From Protonemura montana (Eukaryota; Arthropoda; Insecta; Plecoptera; Nemouridae): a stretch of 64,000 nucleotides of DNA. The DNA lies in the NCBI GenBank assembly GCA_947568835.1, contig OX387607.1, positions 6,262,001 through 6,326,000 on the forward strand. The letters are read 5' to 3'. The notes under the pieces were generated by a model. That model was given only the letters and a program-made list of their open reading frames with translations. It searched no databases and was not told where the DNA came from. Each line of letters begins with the position of its first letter. Within the stretch, counting starts at the first letter, position 1. Positions 12,691 through 22,138 of the stretch are shown here, piece by piece. The position numbers and the translations under genes were made by a program.

Positions 12691-14004
12691 AAAACGTATC
12701 TTTTTACATTATTTAGATACTAGTTGAGAAAACGATCTTTCTCAAAAATCATTTACGACTTCAATCAGCGTTGGTGCGAAAATAAATAAAAAAAAAAAAC
12801 ACTTAGACTGCGGTGTTGAAAGTGTCAATTGGCGTAAAGGCCATGTGCCAATCACTTCGCTCCAATACAAAGCTGACAGCTCAGAAACACACCTCTTTTT
12901 TAAAATCGCTAATAAGTTGATGGACAGGGCGTGGTTACATAACAATAAACAAATCTACGAAATGCGATCTAGAAAAAAATTACAAATGACGTTTTAAAAA
13001 CATCTTTATCGTTTCTTTTGACAGAGACATTAAAGTAATGACATTTGGGGTAACAGCCGCCTTGACTAAATAATTCAGAAACAGCTCTCTATCGGCGACC
13101 CCAAAAATACGTTATCATTAACTTCACCGTAATAACGATTCCAACCCAACGAATTTGAATACAGAGATGCAGATTTCCACGGAGCAGTCACCTTAAGACG
13201 CGGTTCACACCTTTCTTGAGAGTTGTGTGATAATGCGGCGCATACACCCGTCACCGTGCATGTCGACACAATTGTCACATTGTCTATGTATTGTCTTCAC
13301 AAAAGCCGCGCGAACCTCTTGTCTACTCTTCATCACACCGCTCACGTTTCGTAGAATGGGACACACATACGTGTGTCAAATCCGTCAGAAGGCATTAATT
13401 ATAAACACATTCGAATACCAATGCTCAGACAATACGTTAATTCACGAAATGATAATACAAATATCACGCAACTTTGCTTATGCCAAGGTTCAATATGCTA
13501 TGAGCTTTCACTGGTGTTGTAGGATGGAACAAACGAAGTTGTGGTAATTTTGATTATTTGCATTGTATCGAGTTTCTGAGATGTTATAGGCACGAGAGAC
13601 TCGTGAGGATTTGGGCAGAAGCTTTTTCGCACATGGATGTGTGTTTTGTGAGAATCGTTTTGGATTGATTGCGAAAATCGTTGCCAGATCGCTTTGACAA
13701 GAGGCATTGTATGTGATTGCAAAAAAATTGTATGTAATTGTGAAAAATAGTAATCATAAACACTTACAGGTCTTACATAGTTAGGTTGTCACAATCGTTT
13801 TTTTGAGAATTACTAATCGAGTGAAATAAAAGAGAGTTTGGCTAAGTACCAACTAGAGTTGTTTAGGTATCACACCGAGTTTATAGGTATTGATAGAATA
13901 ATAAACTGTCTTTGAGAAAAATGAACACCAAATGACTACTTTGCCGACAATAGAATATCGTAGTTTTGAACAGTAAAAAATTTCATTTTGTTATTTCTCA
14001 AAAA
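12691..14004. other. No gene recognised
   Basis: Several overlapping frames of 67-106 codons, none with a recognisable domain. No repeat family was recognised. Confidence 0.5.
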
Positions 14005-14240
14005 TTACTCGCATTTAAGACTACTTTATCCTAATTGTTGAAAACCTCAACGGTTAATAAATATGCATTGGTATTTTAATCGTAATTAATTAATTTTAGA
14101 GAGTTATTTAAAATGACGGCCGCAAGCCCTATCGGGTGGCACCTATCATTACCACATATTGCAGGCTTGTTTGCTCAGCAGAAAGTTTACCATTTACGCT
14201 GGCCCTCTGACTATGTACCTTAAAACTCAATGGCACCACC
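14005..14240 (+). repeat. Family C repeat, copy
   Basis: Shares with 5105-5310, 46595-46800 and 59440-59645 an AT-rich lead containing TTGGTATTTTAATCGTAATT, then the conserved core GACGGCCGCAAGCCC-ATCGGGTGGCACCTA, TTGCTCAGCAGAAAGTTTACC and CTGGCCCTCTGACTA. Non-coding. Confidence 0.75.
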
Positions 14241-14836
14241 TTATTGACAGTACATTTCCCATGCCAATAAATTTAATTTGTATTAGTTTTTATTTACGCA
14301 AAACGGTGCTCCTTGCCAAACTTCAAAGCAAGCGTAAATCGAAATAGATAGAAGACCGAAAGTAAAGCAGAAACGCGCAAGATTGTGCGTCCACACAAAA
14401 GTGCTGGCATCAAGACATAGGTTTGCTCAAAGTGAACTCTGTTCCGATGCCTCGCGCTCTGTGAGAGCTTACAGTGTGTTTGTCGGTGCTATCCGCTGGT
14501 CTGTTGTGGTCTCGGATGATTGGAAGGTTGGCAGACTGACAATGAAATCGTTGGCTGGCGTCGCGACGCTGGATCGAGCGTCGTTATGAATGATTGAGCA
14601 CACGGCGTCCGACGGCGCCCGATCAGGAACGACGTTTTGTGGATGATATCAAGTGACATGTACGGACGACAGAGGTTTTGGGCAGGTTTTTAGTCTACGG
14701 TTTTAGTGGTTGGCTGAGAAATGGTTTAGCATTAAACATTTGACCTTAGATCGAGGTTAGAAATTTTGGATATTTGTACTTAAATGTTAAATATGACAAT
14801 TTGTTTCAAATAATACAAGATAATACAAGATACAGG
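14241..14836. other. No gene recognised
   Basis: A 68-codon frame at 14383-14589 lies in GC-richer sequence but has no recognisable domain. It could be untranslated leader of Atf3; there is no splice-site evidence strong enough to say. Confidence 0.4.
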
Positions 14837-14837
14837 A

Positions 14838-15140
14838 AACCGAACGATTTGGCGTGTTGGAAACACCGGTTTTCATAAGATCACTGAAGTTAAGCAACAC
14901 AGAGCTGGGTTCGATATTGGCTGGGTGGACATCAAACTCATGAAAATGAGGAGAAAAGCTGTTTGGGAGATAGGTTAGAGGATGAAAATGGGTAAAGAAA
15001 CTTAATTGCTTTGCTTATCAATCGCTTGACAGCATGGATTTGAGGAGGAATTCTGTTGTTCGCTGTTCCGCTGTTCTGTTGTCCTTTGGTAGGGACGTAA
15101 GCCGGTGGTCCCCTTGGTGCTCTTGTATCTAATACTTTAG
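14838..15140 (+). repeat. 5S-rRNA-derived SINE-like element (family A)
   Basis: Full 5S-like head: ACCGAACGATTTGGCGTG, GGAAACACCGG, TCACTGAAGTTAAGCAACAC and TTGGCTGGGTGGAC. The body includes TTGCTTATCAATCGCTTGACAG and GTAAGCCGGTGGTCCCCTTG. It is cut off before the 3' tail and joined directly to a family C copy. Confidence 0.85.
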
Positions 15141-15275
15141 AGATTTGTAAAAAATGGTGGCCGCGAGCGCCATCGGGTGACACCTACCGTAACCACGTGT
15201 TGCCAGTTCATCTGCTAAGCAAAGCAATTAACATTAACGCTGGCCCTCCGACTTTTTCTATAAACTATACTAATA
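15141..15275 (+). repeat. Family C repeat, 5'-truncated, fused to family A copy
   Basis: Begins near TTTAGAGATTTGTAAAAAATGG and carries the family C core GTGGCCGCGAGCGCCATCGG, TACCGTAACCACGTGTTGCC and CTGGCCCTCCGACTTTTTC. The abrupt switch from family A suggests one element inserted into the other. Confidence 0.75.
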
Positions 15276-15516
15276 CGACAAATTACATTTTATGTTCTCA
15301 GGAAGCTACCCAAGAAAGGACATCACGATCTTCCAGAAAAATTGAAAATCGCCCATTAATCAGCGCCCTTTTATTTCTTTGACAAGTGTTAAAAAAAAGG
15401 TTCGCGGACACAACAAACAATTTCCTATCCGGAATACAACAAGACTTTCCAACCAATTTAAACAAACCCAATTCCACGACGTGACCTGTGATAACGACAC
15501 CGACGTCGTCTCCAAG

Positions 15517-15745
15517 ATGTACAACCTAAACGTGAACATGGGTGCCGCGACGCACCACAACCTGCTCAGTCTTGGCCTCGACGCAGGATGCGCGACGCCG
15601 AAGACGCCAGAGATTCTCAACTCCTTAATCGCGATGAGCAACCCATTCGACGGGTACAACGCGCAGAATCGTCACGCCGGCCGACAACGACAAGCCGCCT
15701 GTCCCCCTGGCACAAGCGACAGCTCGTCTTCTGGCTCTCCTATGG
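15517..15745 (+). CDS. Atf3: Atf3 coding exon 1
   Basis: Encodes residues 1-76 plus one base of codon 77. It ends CCTATGG before donor GTAACT (15746). The likely exon starts upstream: a pyrimidine-rich CCCTTTTATTTCTTTGACAG-like tract (actual end GACAAG) offers an acceptor at 15385-15386, making 15387-15516 leader. It encodes the N-terminal MYNLNVNMG and the TPKTPEILNSLIAM motif shared with Drosophila Atf3. Confidence 0.93.
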
Positions 15746-18700
15746 GTAACTTACTACACATGATTTTGCTAATTTAATATTGTGGTCTCGGGAGACTATT
15801 TTGTAGGTTGGATGGGTGACCAGTTAGGTTGAACAACATTGAGGTAAATTAGTTGTATGGGTGACCAAGCGATTCATGTGGGACTAGGAAGGAGCGAATG
15901 GGTGATTGGGTGGTAGCTCGAAGGCTAAGGAGAGAACAGGTTACCATTCCAAAGATTGTCACTATTTCGAGGACATTGTTTCTTTCATCTTGCGCAAAAA
16001 AATCCCCTGATCACTGTTCCCATAACGTTTAGGGATCATGCTTTTCCATGACATTTCGTGACGAGACAGGCTCGACAGATATGGTTTGTCCGTCAAACTA
16101 GGTCGATCCAAATATGGAGCTCGCAAACTCTGGAAATTGTCTTATTGTGGATTTCTAGGAAACGCCACAATATAAGCCATGGAAGCACCCACTATATCCT
16201 GTGGGTTGACGGGCTTTTGCGGGCTTTTTCTTTCTGTATCTAGTCCACTGTTGGGATTCCCCAACAATATCTAGCTCATGATTGGGATTTATATTAATCG
16301 GAATCTTTGCGTTAAGTCATTTTTGCGTTAAGTCATTTTTGCGTTAAGTCATTTTTGCGTTAATAAAAATGAAAAATTTGCGGCTTGCCTTTCGGGAATA
16401 CCCAGAGTTGCTTGCAATTTATTGTAAAAAATGGGAGATTCAATGCAAGATTTTTTGTTTGGCAGTCATGTAGTTTCTGGTATCACTGGACAGAGCCTCA
16501 AGCCTATTGCTGAGACCTTAGCTGACCTTAGACCTTAACTGAGATACGGGAGTCATCATTTGCATCATGGTCTAGAACAACTTTTAGGACTTCTAAGGAC
16601 ATTTAATTCAAAAAGATTCGTGCATAGACTTCCTCTATGGCCTCAACCTCAACCTTTCCATATAATATCCCCTTATAATTGTTTTAAAACCTTTGTTAAG
16701 GGGTTAAAAGATGTAGGAACGAGACTCAAAATACCTCCAAGCTTTTTTAACCCGCACTTGTCTTTTCAAGAATAGAATCACTAGTATATTTAAAAATAGC
16801 CGGCACACAAACGTGATAACGATATTACTTGTACCAGAATTGCCCCCAGCATTGCTACCAACTTGTGAATTAAATTTTAGTCATGATTGCAGACGCGGAA
16901 AAAAATCGTATAAAAGCTCGAAAATCAAAATATCTTGGCACTCCTAAAGCTTTCTAGAGCAAAGGGCAAATGACGGAGACGGTAAGAGCACGGTACGAGT
17001 GGAGAAGATTTATAGTATTTTTTAAAATGACGGTTGGTCCGCATGTATTTCAAAAACGACCGGTATTGCCTCTGTCGGAAAAGTATGTGGAGTATATCCA
17101 CTGTGCTCTTAGAGTAGAAACTGCTAAAAAACTGCTATAGCTGGTCAGCTATATTTCATGGTGGCTAATCCTGAAAGTCCTATTTGTAAAACTACTCCCT
17201 CAGAATACATGGAGCCTATCTAACAAAAGTCATTCGATGTCTCCAGGTTCTCCCGAGTCCCCGCCCAGCGTGCAGCACACCTGCTCACAGCTGATCAAGG
17301 AGGGCCTGAAGCTGACGATCCAAACGAAACGGCGCCACAACGGGCAAGACGCAACCGACGCCTCCGACGATCGACGTCCCCTAAAGATGGCCAGGTCGGG
17401 GGGAGAGGTGAGTCCCCATCTATTGGACGATGCTGACGATGACGAATACGATGACCTCTTCTCGCCGGGCGCAGGGGTAAGTGGATTGCAAGGCGCGAGT
17501 GTAAAATTAGATAATTGCAGATTGTAAAACGGAGTGGTTCAGAGCCACGGTGTAAGTTTCTGTTGAGTTTTGCTCTGTAAAGATTCCCTTTCGGTCCTCG
17601 AAACGTCTTTGCCGTTAGCCGATGTTGCGACTGTGATAATGCAGACTGTAGATTATTATTATTATTATTTGTGATGTTTAACGACGCACTGTTTTGACAA
17701 CTGGCCCTGCGGCACTGGTCTAATGGCGTCGGTGAATGAGTGGATGATGATGAGGATGATGATGAACCTAACCTAGCCTAGAAGGGAGGAGGGGAAACCC
17801 GGTGCCGGCACTTAGCCTACTCCTGTCGAAAAAGCACCAAGGGGACCACCGGCTTCACGTCCCTTCCGAAGGACGGTACAACTCGAACCGCAGGATTCCT
17901 CCACAAATCCATGCTGTCGAGAGGTTGATAAGCAAGGCGAATGAAGTTGCTGTACTAACTTTCATCCCTCCAACCTCTCTGCTGAACAGAACTGGTCATG
18001 TGTATAATGGTCACCCATTCAATACCCGACTCAGCGCAGTGTTGCTTAACTTCGGTGATCTAACGAGAACCGGTGTTTCCAACACGCCAAACCGTTCGGT
18101 CCAGACTGTAGAGATGTCCTCAAAGTGTCCAGTCAGTCTTCGAGATGGCTACTTTATCACAGTCAAAACGTTGACAAACGGTATTTATTTTTTCAAGACC
18201 AAAAAGCTAACTCAACAGAGCAAACCCGTTTGCTTCACTAATATTCCAGATTCATTTTTGTTGATTTCATTCCGAGATTGAAGTTTGAAGAAATGCGTTT
18301 GTTAAAGCGAAAAATGATGAGGTCTTTCAGAATTACCATTTAAATAGGTCACTTTTTTCAATTTTAAAACTCATCTTCTCTGTAATTGGTTCGTGGTTTT
18401 TTTTAATTTTCATATCAGCAGATAATTAGGTCAGCTGGCAGGGAAAATAGTCTTGTTTCCAAAACTCAGCAAAACGTTCAATAAAGTGGGGCATTTTTCA
18501 GTTGTATAACACGTGAGTATTGGTTTCAAATTTAATTACCACCAAAAAATACAAAAAAAACCTAGGAACACATTTATTTAAAACTCGTCATTATTTGAAA
18601 TAAAAGCTCTGCGGATATAAAGTTTTCAAATAGGTATGTGGCGGTCTCTAGCGGCGTACGCTAGAACCACTAGCGCACTGCTCCACTCGGGAGGCGACTT

Positions 18701-20059
18701 GAAAGTTCACCTCATTTGCATTTGACGCACCGCATTAAATCGTTCGCTTACTAATTAAACCATTACACTAGCTGTATTTCCCGGCTGCCTACAATTTGGG
18801 TGGATTGCCGCTTAAATCGCTTTAGCTAATGACAAGGGTATCGGATAGCAGGTTGCACGGGGTGTGGCAAATGTTTCATTTTGTTTCTGGATGTGCAGTT
18901 GACTGCAGAGGATGAGGAGCGACGGCGACGGCGACGAGAGAGGAACAAAGTGGCGGCAACCAAATGCCGACTCAAGAAACGAGAGCGCACCGTCAACTTG
19001 GTTCAGGTATGGATTTCAAATGTTGTTATTACGGTCAGTGCTAAATAGGAAACCTCGTCTAGAAAGAGAGACTAAATTTTGGTGAATAATCAGGAGCTTT
19101 CATTCCCTATGAAGCTCGCTAATGCTGTACACGCTCAGTTAAATGCTCTTATAGGAATAGAGATTCATAAACAATAAAAAAATGATGATAGGAATTGCCT
19201 TGGTCTTTGCCTATGAAGTCACATAAATATGTTTGGAAAAATTGAAAAAACATTGTATACCATTGAGTTTGTGGGTTTAGTTAAAAGGTCAACGTCAATG
19301 TTTAATTTTCTGCTGAGAAAATGAGCCGGTAACACGTGGTAACGGAGAATTAATACCCGATGGCGCTTCCGGCCGTCCTTTATAACGTAACCTCTACCCA
19401 TTCTCAAGCCCCTATCCTTTCTCTAAGCCTCTACTAATAAATAATAGCGACTCAAAATATCGATACATGTATATATCAATCGTGTAGGCTAGAATTAGTA
19501 ATGATTCATTGAGCGGAAACCAGTCTCAAATGCTGGTAATCTGCGAGAAATTAGTCAAAACGATAGTAACTCCACCTAGAAGCATCTTTAATTTTAATCA
19601 GCTAAATAGTCATTTGGCGGCAAATTTTTCGCGATGTTGTATTAATTCAGTCATATACAAATGAATGCCATGAATAGCTGGTGCAAAGCCCTATAATGTG
19701 CACAAAACATGCAGGATTCTGACAAGTCAACAAAATTTCCCCAGGAATCTGAGATCCTCGAGAACCAGAACCTCGACCTAAAGGGTCAAATCCAAGAATT
19801 GGAGACCCAACGACGCCGTCTCATGGACATGCTATCCATGCATCGTCCATCCTGTCAAAAAGGTGCCCCACCTCAGCAGCAGCCACCACCGCCCGTGCAA
19901 CAAAACGGCTTCCAGTACCCCGAGTACGCAGCCCCTACTGCTGCCTACGGTGCCCCGGCGCCTCATGAGCCCACCGCCCCCCAATACACGCACTACGCGG
20001 ACGCGTGTAACTACAGTGGCGGTGGCTACGCGGCGAGTGATAACGGGTGCATGGTTTAG
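15517..20059 (+). CDS. Atf3: Atf3, bZIP transcription factor (four coding exons, complete CDS)
   Basis: CREB/ATF-family nuclear transcription factor of the ATF3/JDP2 group, which dimerises (for example with Jun) on AP-1/CRE-type DNA in stress, immune and metabolic responses; function is from the family. Joining 15517-15745, 17247-17476, 18899-19006 and 19745-20059 gives 293 residues, with GT-AG introns at matching phases (1, 0, 0). Seen: MYNLNVNMG start; a TPKTPEILNSLIAM motif; a QLIKEGLKL segment conserved near the ATF3/JDP2 bZIP; an acidic stretch (about 136-148); the basic region RRRRRRERNKVAATKCR with N169-x7-R177; and leucines 187, 194, 201, 208 and 215 at exact heptads. MDMLSMHRPSCQK after the zipper resembles vertebrate ATF3. 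The tail is Pro/Gln/Tyr/Ala-rich. It is much shorter than Drosophila Atf3, which I recall at over 600 residues with long homopolymers. First in-frame ATG is 15517 with A at -3; upstream in-frame codons lack ATG. Confidence 0.95.
16306..16363 (+). repeat. 16-bp tandem repeat in Atf3 intron 1
   Basis: Three full copies and one partial copy of TTTTGCGTTAAGTCAT, nearly perfect, lie 561 bp into the 1501-bp intron. The unit contains TTGCGTTA and TTAAGTCA, one or two mismatches from C/EBP-ATF (TTGCGCAA) and AP-1 (TGAGTCA) sites. Regulatory significance is inference only. Confidence 0.9.
17025..17090 (-). repeat. Family D repeat fragment in Atf3 intron 1
   Basis: On the minus strand it reads TTCCGACAGAGGCAATACCG, CGTTTTTGAAATACATGCGG and ACCAACCGTC. 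This matches the start of the family at 2815-2870 (CAGAGGCGCTACCGGTCG, ACATGCGGGCCAACTGTC). Confidence 0.6.
17247..17476 (+). CDS. Atf3: Atf3 coding exon 2
   Basis: Starts after acceptor TCTCCAG and completes a Gly codon with the last base of exon 1. Encodes residues 77-153: SPESPPSVQHTCSQLIKEGL onward, a basic stretch (TKRR), then the acidic LLDDADDDEYDDLF segment. It ends GGCGCAGGG before donor GTAAGT. A second strong in-frame donor, GAG|GTGAGT, lies inside the exon after 17407 (see findings). Confidence 0.93.
17654..18104 (-). repeat. 5S-rRNA-derived SINE-like element (family A), near full length, in Atf3 intron 2
   Basis: On the minus strand it starts ACCGAACGGTTTGGCGTG and GGAAACACCGGTTCTC, then TCACCGAAGTTAAGCAACAC, TGAGTCGGGTATTGAATGGG and TGACC: the 5S rRNA internal promoter region. 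The body runs through CAGTTCTGTTCAGCAG and GCCGGTGGTCCCCTTGGTGC to a 3' tail with TAGGCTAGGTTAGGTTCATC, CATCCTCATCATC repeats, GTGCGTCGTTAAACATCAC and a final (AAT)n run. The 159-codon open frame at 17802-18281 lies mostly in this element and is not a gene. Confidence 0.9.
18899..19006 (+). CDS. Atf3: Atf3 coding exon 3 (basic DNA-binding region)
   Basis: Thirty-six codons, phase 0 at both ends, between acceptor GGATGTGCAG and donor GTATGG. It begins LTAEDEE and encodes the whole basic region: RRRRRRERNK, VAATKCRLKKRERT and NLVQ. Asn169, Ala172, Ala173, Cys176 and Arg177 occupy the family's DNA-contact positions. The exon ends just after the first zipper leucine (L187). Confidence 0.97.
19250..19600 (-). 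repeat. Family C repeat, long copy, in Atf3 intron 3
   Basis: Opposite orientation to 14005. Minus-strand landmarks: GCATTTGAGACTGGTTTCCG, ATCGATATTTTGAGTCG, AGGACGGCCGGAAGCGCCAT, TACCACGTGTTACC, TTTCTCAGCAGAAAATTAAAC and ACCTTTTAAC. An extra insertion of about 50 bp (CTAAGCCTC / CAAGCCCC repeats at 19385-19435) interrupts it. It fills about half of the 738-bp intron. Confidence 0.7.
19745..20059 (+). CDS. Atf3: Atf3 coding exon 4 (leucine zipper and C-terminus)
   Basis: Starts after acceptor TTTCCCCAG and ends at TAG (20057-20059). It encodes ESEILENQNLDLKGQIQELE, the rest of the zipper, MDMLSMHRPSCQK and a low-complexity tail rich in Q, P, Y, A and G ending NGCMV. A second AG acceptor 30 bp upstream (19713-19714) is also in frame (see findings). 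The downstream one is preferred because it keeps heptad spacing and the family's KESE/QESE junction. Confidence 0.95.
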   Translation, partial: ESEILENQNLDLKGQIQELETQRRRLMDMLSMHRPSCQKGAPPQQQPPPPVQQNGFQYPEYAAPTAAYGAPAPHEPTAPQYTHYADACNYSGGGYAASDNGCMV

Positions 20060-22100
20060 ACGTGCGGTTCAAAAAAAAAAGGGGAGGGTTTTTTTTTAAT
20101 ATTGTGTGTACGTGTTTTAAAGACAGATTAATTTGTTTTCATCACTGTAATGACCTGTCTGTGATGGCATGGTTACATACGCATTCTTGGGTCAACGTTT
20201 TGTGGTTTTTCAAAGTGAGTCAATTTCCCATTTTTGAGCGGCAAGTGGCCCATCGAGTTGACGTTTTTTTTTATTTTCGCCAATCGCATTGTTACCCGAA
20301 CAGTTATTTAGGGTGTTTTTTTTTGTTTTTTTTGGCCGAAGACCAATACCGCCATCGATTTGCTACACCCTTACGTGGACAATCTGACCCCAAGAAAGTG
20401 TCACATTGTAACTATTATTTAACGTCGTCAGTTAGGCTTTCAATGCCCGACCATCGTTCAAGAAAACCACAATGAATGCCTTAACCTCCCTTAGACAATT
20501 TTTATGAGACGTGAGAATTTTAAACATCGCTTTTATTCTGCGTGGTGATTTGACTGGTAATTTTTGAACAATATTTGTGGACCAATCGTGTGCTGCTACG
20601 ATGCAAAACGTGTTTCTAACGGTTATCATGTGTTTTTGTTCAAGTTTGACCAAGATGACTCAGTGTTTTTTTTTTTTTTTTTTTTTTTGTAAAAATCGTC
20701 TTTACATTAACGTGACTTTTGAGTTAAAAGTCACAGTGTGCCTTCCAGAGAAGAAAGACATAAAATTCTCATCAGTGCCTTAAGTTGATGGTAACCTGAT
20801 GGACCAAAACACACACGCGCCTTCTTTGTATTAATAATTTAGTTGGTCAATTTTTAAGACCTATTATCCTTATAGCATATATTTATATATATAAAAAATG
20901 CATGTACATAAAATATTACAGATTTTTTTTTTATAAATCAAGTTTTTGTATAAATCTTTATCAAAGTCAATTATGACGCCTAGAAATTACTATTTTAGTG
21001 GACATTGAGTCAAATAATTTGTTTTTATACTCACTAGTTAATAGAAAAGGAATGTTATTGGGTTTTAAATAAATTTCTGCGTATACATATATATTTTTTG
21101 AAAATGAAACGAGTTACCTGTGTATTTTTTAAGCAATGGTGTATTTGGCTGCCATATTGTTTGGGCCAACCCATCAGCTGATTCTAGTTTTGTGAAATAA
21201 GCTTCTGGTGCTTCGTAAATACCGCTATTCAGGTGCTGCATGCTGAGAGTTTTTTCTTTTCTTTGTTAAACATTGCCCTGTTTTTGCTAAAAACTGAACC
21301 AGTGTATGCCATTTAATGGTACATGTATTCCATTGATATATTATTAAGTTTTATAAATATATATATAATATATATTTCAGAGAGCAATGTCACAATGCTT
21401 GTTGGTCTTTTAAAGTGCCTTAAAAATCAGGAAAATGTTTCGGAAGAATGATTACTGTCTTCCACAATTATTTTGGCAAGGACTGAGAAATCGTTTACCT
21501 CTTTGGTCCAATTTATTCCATGTTTATTCGTAGGTTAACTGCAGTTATTTTCATCTTCAAACATAAACTCGCTGTCTAAAACAGTTCTATACAATCTTTC
21601 TGTGATAAAATACTAACTACTGAACTTCTTTTGGTCTAACTCGAAAGTAGGTCCTTTTCAATTCCTAAAACAAATCTCTTTGCTCGCTTTGTCTTGTATA
21701 AAATTTGCAAAGAGATTTAAAATTACTAATTAATTTTATAATTTCTCTTTATAATACAAGCAATCTTGGGCTGCCCAAAAATCTCGTTGATAATTGTTAA
21801 GATTATTAAGATGTTTTTTTATACATGTCTGATATTCTGTAAGCTTTGGTATTTTCTTGAGAGCTTTAAACCTGCACCCAACACTGCACCCAACACAGGG
21901 GCAGAGTTCACGTGTAGTTAATTTGATTTGTGGCTCTTGCAAGATCACACAAAGTCCGACCACGGTTTCTTGTATTCATTTCGATGTTGAGCGTATTTTT
22001 TTTTTTTACATCGATTTACCGTCACTGTACGTCGTTCTGGATGAATAAATACAGTTTGTTTATCATGAATTTTGCACTTTATTGGCAAAGTTATTTGTAA
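20060..22100 (+). other. Atf3: Probable Atf3 3' untranslated region
   Basis: T-rich, AU-rich sequence after the stop codon with long T runs (20668-20688) and scattered ATTTA motifs. AATAAA occurs at 21068-21073 and 22044-22049, either of which could direct polyadenylation. ATTTA-rich 3' ends fit an unstable immediate-early mRNA such as ATF3. Extent and site choice are inferred; short frames here (for example 20047-20475) are not taken as genes. Confidence 0.45.
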
Positions 22101-22124
22101 TTTTTTGTTACGTTTCAGGTATAA

Positions 22125-22138
22125 GTTAGGTTAGGTTA
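22125..22138 (+). repeat. Short TTAGG-type run
   Basis: Two to three units of the insect telomere motif (GTTAGGTTAGGTTA). Too short to be a telomere relic; similar short runs occur at 35299 and in family A tails. Confidence 0.5.

Noticed and set aside
15379-15516. N-terminal extension of Atf3 in the same open frame
   Set aside because: The frame is open to 15379 but contains no ATG before 15517 (the upstream codon there is TTG). MYNLNVNMG is the conserved insect start, so the extension is read as leader.
15780-15880. Further family A fragment in Atf3 intron 1
   Set aside because: GGTTGGATGGGTGACCAG and a second GGGTGACCAAG resemble the 5S-like box, but the flanks do not follow the family, so I cannot support an element.
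17802-18281. 159-codon open frame within Atf3 intron 2
   Set aside because: It lies mostly on the antisense of a 5S-headed SINE copy and ends in AT-rich intron; no domain.
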